64,000 nucleotides of DNA from Chiua virens (Eukaryota; Basidiomycota; Agaricomycetes; Boletales; Boletaceae). The notes under the pieces were generated by a model. That model was not told where the DNA came from and searched no databases. It worked only from the letters and a program-made list of their open reading frames with translations. Positions 11,493-23,518 of the stretch are shown here, piece by piece (within the stretch, counting starts at the first letter, position 1; each line of letters begins with the position of its first letter). Position numbers and translations under genes: made by a program. The stretch lies in the NCBI GenBank assembly GCA_019787685.1, contig JAHNUO010000011.1:1674001-1738000 (forward strand), written 5' to 3'.

Positions 11493-14400
11493 ATGCGTAC
11501 GGCCGGATACGAATCTGACTATGCCGCTTCCGACGACGTGAGCGCGAAATCCGCGCTCACAATTCGAGATCAACTCCTAACACTGACCCTCTTATCGCCA
11601 ACAGATGGATGTCATCCTCCAGATGTCGCGCTTCGAGTACAACAAAGACGTGGACAACCCCGACCCAGCAAAAGAAATACAACAACCCTCGTATCTTCTC
11701 AAACACGAGATGAACACCCGGTTATCTGCGCTCGAATCCGAGATCAAGGGCGTCGATGAGCAACTAGAACAGCTAAAGCGTCTTCGTCAAACCTTGTTGC
11801 AGGAAAAACAAGAACTCGTGCAGCAGAGTAACTCGATTTCAAACGCGCCACCTCCTTCAGCCCCGGTCATCGTTGGAAAGGGGAAATCAAAGGCGACAGG
11901 GACAATCGACTATGCCGTAGAGTTTGACTGGGATCCCCAGTTGAAGGGTGCGATGAAGCAAGTGTATGGCATCACTTCTTTTCGACTTTGCCAGCAAGGG
12001 TAAGTCATCTCTGTTTCGACGCTTCGCAGTCTGAACGAGCCGTAGGGTTTGCAATGCCAACATGGATGGTCGCGATGCCGTTTGCGTGATGCCAACAGGT
12101 TTGTTGGCTTGCTCTTTCCAACGACCATCGTCTTAGCTTTCGTTCTCCATGAGGTGGCGGCAAATCCTTGACATATCAGCTCCCTGCCCTACTAATGCCG
12201 GGTTGCACCCTGGTCATCTCCCCCCTCATCTCGCTGATAACGGACCAGATTCTCCATCTCAGGGAGGCTGGAGGTAGATACACATTCCCCAGGGTTTTCT
12301 ATACTCACGACGAGTTTGAACAGTCGAAGCCGTCATGCTGACAGGGGGTACCTCTAAGGCACAAGCAAGTGAGATTCAGCAAAGACTAACTGCTATGGCG
12401 GCCTCACGAGGCGCTGCTCAACAAAAAGAGATCAAACTGTGCTATGTTACCGTACGTCTTTCTTTGTTTCCAGATAGGCAGCGTAACCCCGCAATTACCT
12501 CTAGCCAGAGAAGATTGCAAAGAGCAAAGTATTCATGTCCCTGTTACGAAAACTCGTGGAAGGTGGAAAGCTAGGCATGTCCTCCCATCTATAGAAGCCA
12601 AGCTTGGAATTCATTGAGACTGTCTAGCTCGCATCGTTATCGATGAGGCTCACTGCGTCTCCCAATTAGGCCACGATTTCAGGTATATCCGTCTCAGTCG
12701 GCAAAAATGAATTAATTTCGAACGCACACTAGGCCAGACTACAAAAAACTTGGCGTTCTGCGACAATTCTTCCCGCATGTACCGATCCTCGCGTTGTCCG
12801 CCACATGTCCCCCGAGGGTCCTTCAAGACATCCTCAAGATACTACACATGAAACCAGCTGTGGACGGACAAGGTAAGCCTTAGATGGGTATAATCACGGC
12901 CATGAACCCACCTGCTCGTCCAGCCGCTCCTCGAGATGGAACAGTCTACTTCTCCGCACCGTTATATAGAAAGAATCTGCATTATACAGTACTTCCGAAG
13001 CCAACGTCCTTAAAGGATACGATCAAAACCATGTCCGAGTACATCTTGCAGAAACACAAAAATGATAGCGGTATTATTTATTGCCTCTCGAAAAAGGTAA
13101 GGTCCCTGCATTGGCATACTTACGGGGGGGTTCTTGAACAGTTACAGGACGCGGAGACCGTCGCGGCTAGTTTGCATGAAGAGAGCAAAGGTCGAATTAG
13201 GACAGGCGTGTATCACGCAGACGTACCTGACGCACTGAAAGAAGGTCTCCACAGACAATGGAGAGAGGGTTTAGTTCAGGTCGTCTGTGCGACGATCGGT
13301 AGGCTTTCTTTGCGCTCTCTTGACTGCATGTTCGAATTTTTTTTACAGCGTTCGGATTGGGTATCGATAAAGGAAATGTACGTTTCGTACTGCATCATAC
13401 GGTAAGAGATTCTGTTTTTCCAGCGATGTTCCTAGTTCCGACAAATCTAGATGTCTGTGAGTGCTCTTCCCTCGCTTTCCAATGTGTATGTCCTTGATGT
13501 CTGAAACTCGTCAACTGTACAGAAATCCCTGGATGGTTATTACCAAGAATCGGGGCGAGCTGGAAGAGATGGTGGAGATGCAGACTGCATTCTCTACTAC
13601 AGACCCCAAGACGCCACACGCCAGTCAGCCATAACATGTTCAGACACAGATGGACAGGCAAAGCGTGCGTATCGCCGCACCTCTTTGACACCGCTGCGGT
13701 TCTTCATTGACCTGGATCAACATAGTGCACGACATGTTGCGCTTTGCGCAGGACATGCAGGAATGCCGCAAGATCTTGTTTGCAAAGTGTGTCTTCTTCC
13801 CACCCACACGCGTCCAGCGCGTTCATTGCGATTCTAAATGATTCATAACCCCTATCACAGATACTTCTCGGCCTCCTCTGACCTCTCCATGGCCTCATGG
13901 ACTACGGAAGAATCGAGTGCCATGGATAAGTGCGGACATTGTGACAATTGCACGCGCCCCGCGGGCACGGTGTTCCACAAAGACGTCACACTCGAGGCGT
14001 GGCAGGTGCTCAAGATTACTCAGGCAGTTGATGCCGATGGAGGACGGCAGACAATTGCATCGCTGGCTGATTTGACGAGAGGGGGAAGCGGTGGCTCGTT
14101 CGAAGGTGGGGGGAAGCGCAAGAAGACCAAGGAAAAGATCGGTTTGAACTACGACGCCATCGCTGGGGGAAAGGTCGTACTCACCAAAGACGTACGTCAT
14201 CACGTTTGGTCTTTTCATTTCCCTGTTCTTCAGACACATGTGCTGTTTCATGAATCATGAACTGCGCTGCCCCTCTTCACCTCTTCCCACGCCCTTCTAC
14301 ATCCTCGGTCTTCCAAAGCTGACGCGATATGGGTGTGGTCTGGTCGTGTTTCTAGGACCTCGAAACGCTCATCGTGCATCTCATCGTGACACGATACCTC

Positions 14401-15012
14401 AAGGAGGCGTTCTCGTCCACAGCATACGCGGTCAATGTGTACGTCGTCCCGGGTGAACTTGCCCTCCGTCTCACCCGGTTCACTCGCGCCGATATCCTTG
14501 CTGGAAAGGGTCCGCGGATCCACTGCTCCTTTAAACGCCACCACCGGCGGGTCCCCTCGACGACGGACGGTAAGAAACGGAAGCAGCCTGCGAAAAACAA
14601 GGACGCAAACGCGATGGAAGTAGAGGACGTACACGTGTCGGCGCCGCCAGCCGGCCCCTCGCGCCTCCCGCAGGACAGTGTCCTCGCGATCGCAAAGAGG
14701 AAACGGCCCTACGAGTACGTCGAGCCTGACGATGAGGTGAAAGACGAAGAAGAGGTGGACGAGCTGGCGGGCGACATCGAGGATGGAGAGCCTGGGGATG
14801 ATTTTACCGCTGCGCTGCGCGTGATCGACGAAGCGCCCTCTTCGGACGCCGATAGCAGCGAGGATGAGCTCGGTAAAGGTTGGGAATTCTCGCTGTGGCC
14901 CCTGAAGGGGCCGTCGAAGAAGCGAAGAGTGAGCTCACCACTCAACGGCCCTTCGAAGCCAGCGAGGAAGCCCGATTTAGATGCCGATGTGATATCGTTG
15001 TCATCCGATTAA
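11493..15012 (+). CDS. RecQ family ATP-dependent DNA helicase
   Basis: This is a 3'-5' DNA helicase for recombination and replication repair, expected in the nucleus. In order it has an N-terminal coiled coil (about 11700-11830), motif 0 ([13 protein letters not shown]), Walker A split by an intron (MPTG then GGKS, about 12095-12160), [11 protein letters not shown], and motif [16 protein letters not shown] (about 12640-12680). These are followed by [13 protein letters not shown] in the second RecA domain, and motif [15 protein letters not shown] (about 13530-13570). The zinc-binding part has [11 protein letters not shown] and KCGHCDNC (about 13760-13950). A winged-helix-like region and a charged, Lys/Glu/Asp-rich tail with a basic cluster (KKRR) follow. 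The size and coiled coil resemble RECQL/RecQ1-like proteins more than the long BLM/Sgs1 type. The first exon is tentative: ATG 11493 spliced to 11605, or a start at 11605. Motif II has Leu where most RecQ proteins have Trp. Confidence 0.92.
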
Positions 15013-15488
15013 GGGTTGAGGAACCCGTATTCAATGGTGTTCGGTTTGAACGCCGCAGAAGTCTTGGATTTTCTTGGACGATGGGTCATCATCACGTTTG
15101 ACATGGAAACACAAGCATAGACACAAACCCCATGGATGTATAATTGTTATTGGATGACAGCATGCAGACCATTAATTTACTAGTACCTCCACCTCCACCA
15201 CAGTCTTCCGCTTCTAGTGACTCCTGAGGAACTCAATACAACCATAAACTTCTAAATATGCCCAGAACCAGCTGGTGAACTGGTCCGTTTGTCTCTATAT
15301 ACACACCAGCATCGAAAAAAGAAATGATATCCTTTCCGGGTTCAAACCTTGTCTAATCCTGGACACGATGGGGACGATGACGAGAGGTCGGAGGAGAGCT
15401 CCGACGGTTGTGTTGCTGCCTCTGCAGCCAAGATCGCCCGGGAGGCGATACTGCGTGCGCGTATCCTGGATCCGTAAAAGAATAAAAC

Positions 15489-17727
15489 CTAACGGCGACG
15501 GTGACGCATCAGTATTGAATTGAGCGTCCGCTTATCCCCAAAGCGACACGACAGATAGGGAGAACGAGAAAGGCAAGACGTGGACGTACGAACGGCGTCG
15601 GAGCCATCACCACACTCAGAATCCCAAAGAGCGTGAGCGCCCATGTGTACGTCAATGTGCCAAACATTTGCTGCGTAAACAGCGGGAATACAAAGGCCAT
15701 TGAGTTTCCTGAGCACGAAAAAAAAAATCAATCTATATCGGACTTTTCATCGATCGGTGTGAGACAACGTACGGAATAAACTCTGCCCAGCTTGAGCAGA
15801 CGATGCGTAAGTGTTGTAGCTGATTGCGGACATCGATCAAAAGAATGGGTCCTGAACGTTCAGCTGGACGTACCAATCTGCGAGATATAGGAACGTTACT
15901 TGGAAGATGACCATGACCCCGCTCGTGAACACCTTCAAAATGGGAATGAGGAGATGGCACGAATAAACCGGAATGGCCAGCTGACCGTCAGTCCGATAAT
16001 GGGTACAATCCAGTGAATCTTTGGTGACGCCGTCCAGGCAAAGATAAACATGCCGATCGGAAGAAACAACGCGGCGACGCAAACGACGTATAGCCGTGCT
16101 TCCTGTTTCTTCTGGGGGAAATGCTTCCTGGTGTACAATCGTATTCATCTATTTGTGTCATGCGTGTAGCATATCAAGTGACCCGTACCTGTAGAGTTTG
16201 TCCTGATACAGATTCGCCAAAGCCCCGATAACAGCGCCGATGCTGCAGACGTGGGTGCTGGTACGACGCCGACAAGGGACCTGACTCACCACGACGTCAC
16301 ATATACATACCCACATTGCCGGACGTTGAAACCATACACCGATTGAAACATGGGAGTGATTGCTCTAAGACGCGTTCAGAGAGTATTACTCCGCAATGTA
16401 AGCAAGTCACCCACTCCAACAAACAATAAACGACGCCCCAGATGAAACCACACCACACCTGGAGCGAGCATATTAGTCGTAGCGGGGGAAGGGGGAGGAA
16501 ACAACGAGGCGACCCACGCTGAAGCTCTGCACAAGAGGTTCGGTTAGCAAAAAATCTAGTATTGGAAACAGGAGTTAGCGAGATATGTAGTGGTGCAAGC
16601 GGGACGTACATAATGGCCGAGTGACGGCCGTCTTGATAAGGCTCCACAGGCTCTCCTTATTGATCTCGGCTTTGGCTTTGTAAATATTGCTTCCAGTACG
16701 TTGACGTTGGGACCTCGCGATCTGAATGAGGATAATGGAGGAACGCGTTTCGCTCATCAACAACACGAGCATGATAAAGACGGCAGAGAACCTGTAAAAG
16801 TGCCTCCTGGTGAGTTGACCAGACGAAAAAAAGGGTAGCCCCACATGATATGTATCCACACGACCCATCGCCAGCCGAGAGATGATTCAACGATTCCTCC
16901 AATAATCGACCCCATTCCGAGCGCAAGCATCGATGTGAAAGCGAATAAAGACATCGGCAAGCCTCGCCTGAAGATAGTGAAGAGGGAAAGCAACGTAATT
17001 TCAGGTATCACCTACTGCTGAGGTTTCCAGATATCTGCGATCGTGCCACCGACCAAGGAAGCACCGGTGGAACCAAATATTCCCCCAAGAAGTCGTCCTG
17101 CGATGACGGCGTTCATGTTTGGTGCCCTGTGTATGCAGATCTTATGAGTCATGTTAAGGGCCAAGGGTATACGCGGTGCTCACAGTGCGACCATCACTTG
17201 GGTGAGGGCAAACATGATCGACGAAAATATGTATACTGGTCTCCTACCGACTTCCTACGGGTATATGAGTGGTGGATCACAAGGAGATTAAATACGCACC
17301 TCACTGAACGACGAGGTGAAGAGCGGAACCACCCCAAATCCGAAAGCATAGAGGCCGAGACCCAACGCTGCCTGCAGATCAGTACAATCCAATTCACGTC
17401 TCAAGGACGGCGTGCTAATGGAAAACGAGGAGGAATATGCGGCTGAACGACAGTGAATGCGCGTCACAAAATTTGGACGAGAGGCAGATAAAGTACCTGT
17501 CATTCCGGTAAAGTAGCAGGCGATCAAAGTGATAGCCCATTTTTTGAGGACAGGGTAATTCTGAGGATCTCTTTTATCCCCGTCTTCGAACTCGATCTGT
17601 CAACGATGAGAGACGCGCAAACACCAAATGATGGAAGACAGACATAGACGGTTTTCTCTCCGGTGCACACCACAGTAGAGGCGGGAGATAACTTTGAGAG
17701 AGTACCCTCTACACTCTCGCCTGACAT
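15489..17727 (-). CDS. Major facilitator superfamily transporter, DHA1 (drug:H+ antiporter, polyamine/multidrug) type
   Basis: This is a twelve-helix plasma-membrane transporter. The minus strand gives a cytosolic N-terminus (MSGESVEGTL.., ATG at 17727) and IEFEDGDKRDPQNYPV, the phrase that precedes helix 1 in fungal DHA1 proteins. Then come WAITLIACYFTGMT, AALGLGLYAFGFGVVPLF, VGRRPVYIFSSIMFALTQ (the motif A region), AGRLLGGIFGSTGASLVGG, ADIWKPQQRGLPMSLFAF, and LGMGSIIGGIVESSLGWRW (motif C region). A middle loop and six further helices follow, including LPIGMFIFAWTASPKIHWIVP and LTYTWALTLFGILSVVMAPTPF, before a basic tail ending RHRRR. At least eight short introns are needed. The likely role is export of small toxic molecules or polyamines; the substrate is unknown. 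The gene is tail-to-tail with RecQ. Confidence 0.88.
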
Positions 17728-17767
17728 GACGTCGAAACAAAATCGAGTAGAACGTTAGAGGAAATGG

Positions 17768-18630
17768 TCAAAGGTCGGTCGACGAGTATTTAATGCACCC
17801 CAGAGTACTTCCATGCTGTATAAATAGGACATAGTCACGATACCATAGGATTGATCGAAGAAGCCAACCCAGGGAAGGCATGTCGTGCGATTTCATTGAG
17901 CAAAACGACATGTGTGGCAGGCGGAGAAGACCGAAACATTTCGCATTGGGCATGTATGATACCTGCACACTGCCTTTCGGAATAACCAGCGCGAAACGGG
18001 CAAGATCTCCAAAAGGCAAGAATGGCACGGACGACGTTTGCTCGGTGCGAGGCCTGGAAAAACTTTGAACCGCTGCAGAAAAGGGGGAAGGAAGAATGGA
18101 GCTTATTATTGCGCCGAAGACAGGATCGTCTGCGGTCGCAAATATAGACATGTTGAGCTGCAACCATCTTGTGAAGAGAAACTACACAAAAGTTCAGAAG
18201 TCAGCATCAAAATGAACTGGGTAGCTATGCATGAAAAGGAACCAAGTGCACTGATACGCTTGATCTGCGTGAACTTCACACTTACCTTCGCCAGCAACCA
18301 AATTGCTCCTGAAGGAAGTTCATCGAAGGGTCTGTGACCGCTGGGAATTAATAGAAGCAAGATCAGCGGAAAGTTGAAATGAGCCTCGAGCTGCAGGCCA
18401 AGTGAACTCTGAGTAAGGTATGTACTATTAATGTTGGTTATGGTCAAAGTCGGACAAGCTGGCCGAACATGTTCAAATTTGAGCCGAAGTGTATGTATAC
18501 GTAATAAGGTACTCAATTGAATCCGGCGTGTAAATGGGTCGCCGCGCCGCCGTGACTCCAAATTTACACAGCGACTCTCCACAACCAGCTGCAACTTGAA
18601 CTTAAAGCACTTCAAGACCTTTGGAAGCAC
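17768..18630 (-). other. Unrecognised coding-like open frames upstream of the MFS gene
   Basis: Two overlapping minus-strand frames can be joined through a GT..AG gap near 18175-18285. They give PFDELPSGAIWLLAK followed by a hydrophobic stretch starting NMSIFATADDPVFG. I do not recognise a family. This could be a small lineage-specific protein, a decayed exon set, or chance. It is too weak to call a gene. Confidence 0.2.
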
Positions 18631-18859
18631 GGTACCGGTGCGGTCACCGGCCTTGTGAAGAAAGATCCAAAACTAATAGGGTATATCGAAATTGTCATCC
18701 TCTGGCTGGGTTAGGAAGATCGTACTCAGGCAGCAGCCAGGCTCCCGTCAGCGATCGATTGATCCAAATCAGCCGTGGTAGCGGTTGTAATATTCTACAT
18801 TCTAAGAATGCGCTAGCATAAATGGTTTCATTTTTTTTCTATTAAATGTGCATTTGGAC

Positions 18860-20421
18860 CCTCATACAATGAAAGCTACAGACAAGAACAGACGGAGACA
18901 AGGAAGTTCGGGGAACCCAAGTCCAAGGATGAAGAGGAGCAGCTCCGCAAGCGGTTCACCGAATGGGAACAACATGTCAGCTGTAGTCGGAGCTCGACAA
19001 CCTTCAGACCGGTTACGGAAGCGCCAGACGATGAGCGCTGCCCCAGTGGTGTGTACGCCGAGTGGGGCGTACTTTTATCCTACATTGGCAAAAACCATAT
19101 GTTTACATATACCTCACCTTGCCTACGCTCATTTCCGTTGCAGCTCCAGTCTCGAAGGCTGACCTGGTAGTCTCTAGTACTTCCGTACGCGTGAACGTTC
19201 GTTTAGTTGACCTGTTTTCCGTCTATCCTTTTTGGTTGTTTGTCTTACCCTTGATCAATGGATTGCACCCAAGCGTTCGTATCTGCGGCAACGTTCATTT
19301 CGTATAGGCTACGAGCTTTCGATTAACACCGTACCTTTAGAACTCGAATCTTATCGACGGGCCTTCAGGTTAGTGACGTCGCAACAACCTGAACAATGAC
19401 AATGTACTGATTCCCATCAACTTGTCTCCCAGCTTCGCAGTGACCCCTGAATGCGAGTGGGTCGGTCGGCGGCGGTGGGTTGGCTTATTTGCTGCCAATA
19501 TTATGCACCAGTTTTTCATCACTGGCATGTCTCAGGAATCTGCACAAGGTTCCAGATCATCCCAAACAGCTGCTTTCATCAAGACCGCTCAGCTACGTCC
19601 CAATGCCCTTCATGTACATGTATCCCCAGTCTAAGGAACTTCTCCTCTATCCCACCACCACTCTCCGAGAATCACACCCGAACTTGTTGCATTTTGTCAT
19701 GCCACGGGAGGTTTTGTTGATGGGATGGACGATGACGCCCTTTCAGAATCATTCCCCAACACAGTTCATTTCACGACATATGAAGCACATGCACCATATG
19801 TGGCAAGGTTCTCCGAGAAACCGTGCAAGGAAAGGGCCATCGTCCATCTACTATTTGCCCCCGGACTACCCGATTTTCTTGTCGAGTCCAGCGCTACGTC
19901 TGGCGGTCTCGCGAAAACGTTTCCAAAGTACAATCGCTTGTATATTATTTCGGGTGTGAACCAATAGATGTCGAAGACGAGAACGATCGTTCCATGGCGA
20001 CGATGTACCTCACCTCTGCCTCAGTCGTCAATCGGAGGATAATCTTGAACCTGGATTCTGAACAGGACGAGGAAAGGATGGGCAGATTCAGTATGATGTC
20101 ATTCACCCGGCTCCCTTGTGTGTTGTGCTGACCGTCAGTCACACTTCCAATACTCAACCATGCCGCGCCGTATGCTGCAGGATTCATCAAGAAATGGTGG
20201 TCTTTTCTTCTGATACATGCGATCGGTAGCAAGTCAAGTCCCTTAGGACCATCTCTGTGACGTTCATCAATACGTTCGTGTCCATGATGCATCATCTCGA
20301 CTCCGACATGATCGTGGACTGTATCGCGAATAGTACTATCCCTGATTTGGACAGGGTAGATGAAGGACGGCATTACTTGGAGGTCAGTTCCAGATGTCAG
20401 CACGAGTATCTGAACCAGTGA
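18860..20421 (+). CDS. Possible multi-exon hypothetical protein (tentative)
   Basis: Several plus-strand stretches have protein-like composition and lie between plausible splice sites. Examples are KSKDEEEQLRKRFTEWEQHV (about 18925-18985), FRIGYELSINTVPLELESY (about 19300-19355), ATGGFVDGMDDDALSESFPN (about 19695-19755), CEPIDVEDENDRSMATMYLT (about 19950-20015) and INTFVSMMHHLDSDMIVD (about 20268-20325), with a TGA at 20419-20421. The pieces sit in different frames, so introns or decay must separate them. I do not recognise the family and the exon joins are not resolved. The gene may be real, or a relic. Confidence 0.3.
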
Positions 20422-20794
20422 TAGTCGAGTACGTTGCCAGACCCAACACGTGCAGCGGAGTTATGCCACCTCGGTCGTCTGTCCTCACGACCGGGTTGGT
20501 GTAGCCTTGCTTGGCCAAACTTGCGCTCGCCAGCGGGATTTTTGCGTTGTCTGTCCCACTTGTTCGTTTGTCGGGAAACCTTGTTGTCCTTCACTCATTC
20601 TTTCGTGTATAGGCGCGATCGTTTCTTGGTCCCAATATCAGGATACGTGCACGTGGGTATGGGAGCACTAGAGCACGGAAGCTTGGATCGGGTCGCCATA
20701 CAATCTTCTCGAATCCAATCAATTCAAGTCCACTGACAAAAGCGTGATCGAGTTTTTGGATGTCAACAAGAGCAATTGGGTTGATGTCACGGCA

Positions 20795-20900
20795 CCCGTG
20801 GGTTAACCCGTGCAGAACTCTAATAGGGAACTGTACGGGTAAACCCGATACTGGAACGCTGACCCGTACCCGTACCCGTGGGTTACTACACGGGTGTGGA
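20795..20900. repeat. Isolated copy of the terminal sequence of the 57.5-kb inverted-end element
   Basis: The string CACCCGTGGGTT.ACCCGTGC followed by AGAACTCTAA is the same as the right end of the element at 57534-58390. It is followed by a run of ACGGGT/ACCCGT hexamers, as in that element's subterminal DNA. No left end or hairpin units are found close by, so this is a fragment or an end shared by another family member. Confidence 0.55.
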
Positions 20901-21394
20901 TTAGTAAAACGAACACGTTCGTTTGCGCGCCAATGGGGTGTGGCAGGGCAAGTGGGTGTTCGTGGGGGCAAGACGAGGGCGAGAGGTGAGCACAAGCGTT
21001 CAAACGTTCACATGCAAACGCAAATTGTATATTTGTTCGTTGCAATAAGTGGTTTATATCTCTAGTGTCAGGTTCTCGAAATAATGTGCATTCCCAGGTT
21101 GGCAAAATCAGTAAATAATACGTGAGAGGGTCATCACAAGGACGGTTTCCTCGCGGTCCCGGCTCAAAATCAATCCAGAGTGACAGCCAGGCTCCAATCC
21201 GTAGTACTAGTAGGCCTTACGAAGTGGGTTCGCAGTGGCAGTGCCACCTCTGCGTTTTTACCCGACACTTTGGAGCATACGAAATCACGCTGACTCCTGA
21301 TCGCAATGATGATCAAAGCGAAATCCGCGGTGAGTAAGATGAGGCTGATGCAAGTATGTATTAGCAATCAAGTTGTGCGATGGCGTCAGCGCGT

Positions 21395-21402
21395 TATATA
21401 AG
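21395..21402 (+). promoter_or_regulatory. TATA box of the GST gene
   Basis: TATATAAG occurs about 45 bp upstream of the GST start codon (21446). The motif and spacing fit a TATA element with a short 5' UTR. This was read from sequence only. Confidence 0.45.
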
Positions 21403-21445
21403 TCAAGGTGTGTAAGTTCACCCCGATACCTTCACTGCTCCCACC

Positions 21446-22381
21446 ATGAGCTCGATCACTTTGTATACTGCTAAGGTTGGCTCCACGACACAACCATCCT
21501 TCCATTGCTAATGTGTTTCTTCTTGTCAGATCTGCCCCTATGCGCAGAGGGTGGGTGCGCCTTGACTTGCATTATGCGTTGAATTAACCAACTTCTTGGA
21601 ATGGCAGGTTGAAATCGCGCTTGCGGAAGCCAAAGCTAAATTCAAGGTTTACAATATCGATCTGCAGAACAAGCCTGAATGGTACGCACCAAAGGTGAAC
21701 CCGGCAAGCAAGGTAGGCAACCTTCTAGCTCGTCAAACGGCAGTCCGTCGTAGTTATCTCTTACCCGATATAGGTACCCGCGATCGCCTACGGCGGTCCT
21801 GATGTTCCGCCCGAAGACCCGTCTCCTGAGTCTGTGAAACTCACCGAGTCTCTCATCCTCGTCGAGTTCGTCGCGGATACCTTCCCAGAGGCCAATCTAT
21901 TGCCGAAAGATCCCGTTCTCCGTGCACAAGCACGATTCTTCATCGAGGTTGTTGGATCCAAACTTATTCCCGCTTTCGCAAAATTTGTCATGCGTGGGGA
22001 GGAATACGACGATCTCCTGACCGCTGCTGAAGTGATCCAGAACATTTTACCGGCCGCCGGAAAGTACGCCGTGGGAGACCAGTACACAATCGCCGACATC
22101 GCGATTACCCCATTCGTTGCTCGATTGAGGGTCGTTGCTGCAAATGAACTGGGCAAGTATCTGACTGGGAAGGGTAACGAATTTCTCGGCGTGCTTGGTG
22201 GCGAAAAGTATGCCAAGTTCAACACCTACGTCGAGCGCCTCTTGGAGCGCCAGAGCTTCCGGGAAACTTTTGATGTGGTACGTCCTCCTATGGGGAACCA
22301 CACATTCAACGCTCAACGAATGTTCCGGTAATATAGGAGAGTATCAAAGTCGGCTATACGAATCGCTATGGTCGAGCATAG
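21446..22381 (+). CDS. Glutathione S-transferase, CPYAQR type (omega/Ure2p-like)
   Basis: This cytosolic enzyme conjugates or deglutathionylates small molecules. Four to five exons join to MSSITLYTAK, then ICPYAQR (thioredoxin-fold active site with a Cys, as in omega-like GSTs), VEIALAEAKAKFKVYNIDLQ, NKPEWYAPKVNPASK, VPAIAYGGPDVPPED and then ESLILVEFVADTFP. The last of these supplies the glutathione-contacting E-S pair. The helical C-terminal domain follows, with YTIADIAITPFVARL, and a last small exon ends at TAG 22379-22381 after an intron of about 63 bp. Length is near the family norm of 230-250 residues. A second, divergent GST lies at 38.98-39.97 kb on the other strand. The substrate cannot be predicted. 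The start is the only in-frame ATG after the TATA box. Confidence 0.9.
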
Positions 22382-23518
22382 TGGGTAGGGTAGTATCATG
22401 ATATTTTCCAATCGAAGGCATGGAATTCAATGATTTGGACGGGCGGTTGTTCACAAGGAAATAGGATGGCTTTGTGGTCGCTGTTGTTACTGTACTACTA
22501 GTAAATAGCATCGTTCCCAGGTTCCGGATTTCTCACGACGCTTACGGGTGTCTGACTTGACGCGGGCGGCGGGCCACGGCCAGTTCTTCCTTCGTTTCTT
22601 TAGGAACAAGAGACTCTGAGAAGTGGGGCTTACCTTACTGCCGGTCCGAGAGCGATGAAATGGGGATATAAGTACAGTGGTCAACATACTCACGATGCGT
22701 ATACGTCCGACTCGGTCCGAGTCGGGGTGCCGCATCTGCCTCCTGTCACAATATCCACCTGTGTTTATACCTCGCTTCACCTGAACTGTCTTCATTCTTG
22801 CCTTTAAAAGCTAACAGGCTGTTGCCAACTTGCAAGATCCAACCAACGTCAATTATGCTTCACTCTTGTGCGACCTGTTATTGCACAGCTTGCAGCCTTG
22901 CATTGACCGTTTCAGCAGCCACCGCCCGACAGCCCGCCAATGGTCTGTCAAGTGGCGGTACGGCCCTCTCAATCACCAAAATTTCACTGCGAGCTTCCTG
23001 TTTCAAAGGTGACAGAGGTGTTATGAGAGCATCGCACAGCCGAGGGTGGAAGAACGCGGGATTGGAACCATTGAACAAATGTCATTAAGTAATGGAGCTG
23101 GAGTGGCCGGGAAACCGTTACTAGATATGCGTGGGAACTGTCTTCGGTCAACGTCAACGGGATTAAAGCGCAAAACAATTAATATTTCAAGTCCGCGATG
23201 TCCAAAAAAGGTAGGTTTTGTGTAACGAGAACAATGGGAGCTGGACGACAAAAGGGCGAGCCTGAGCTGGCGACGCTGTCGTCCGAGTTTTCCCTTCAAG
23301 ACACCATTCTTCTGGCTCGTCAGTGACGCAGCTTATTTTTACGGCTAGCCCGACAGTATAATACTTTCCCTCTCTTTCCATCTTTCTTCGTCTCTTACAT
23401 CTCTTGCATGACTCCCAGCTGTCTGGCACACTTCTGATACAGCATTAACTCTCCACGCAGCTGTAATCCTACTGTTAATCGACACCATAGGACCTGGGCA
23501 CACAGAACACGATTCGCA
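22382..23518. other. Intergenic region, no gene called
   Basis: Short frames occur on both strands. A minus-strand frame at 22487-22795 is Lys/Arg-rich and begins MKTVQVKRGINTGG, but I could not tie it to a family or to splice-linked exons. The right-hand part should contain the promoter of the gene starting near 23519. Confidence 0.35.

Noticed and set aside
22487..22795. Lys/Arg-rich minus-strand frame that suggested a small ribosomal protein
   Set aside because: The sequence does not match any ribosomal protein pattern I know, and the basic stretch disappears in the alternative frame.
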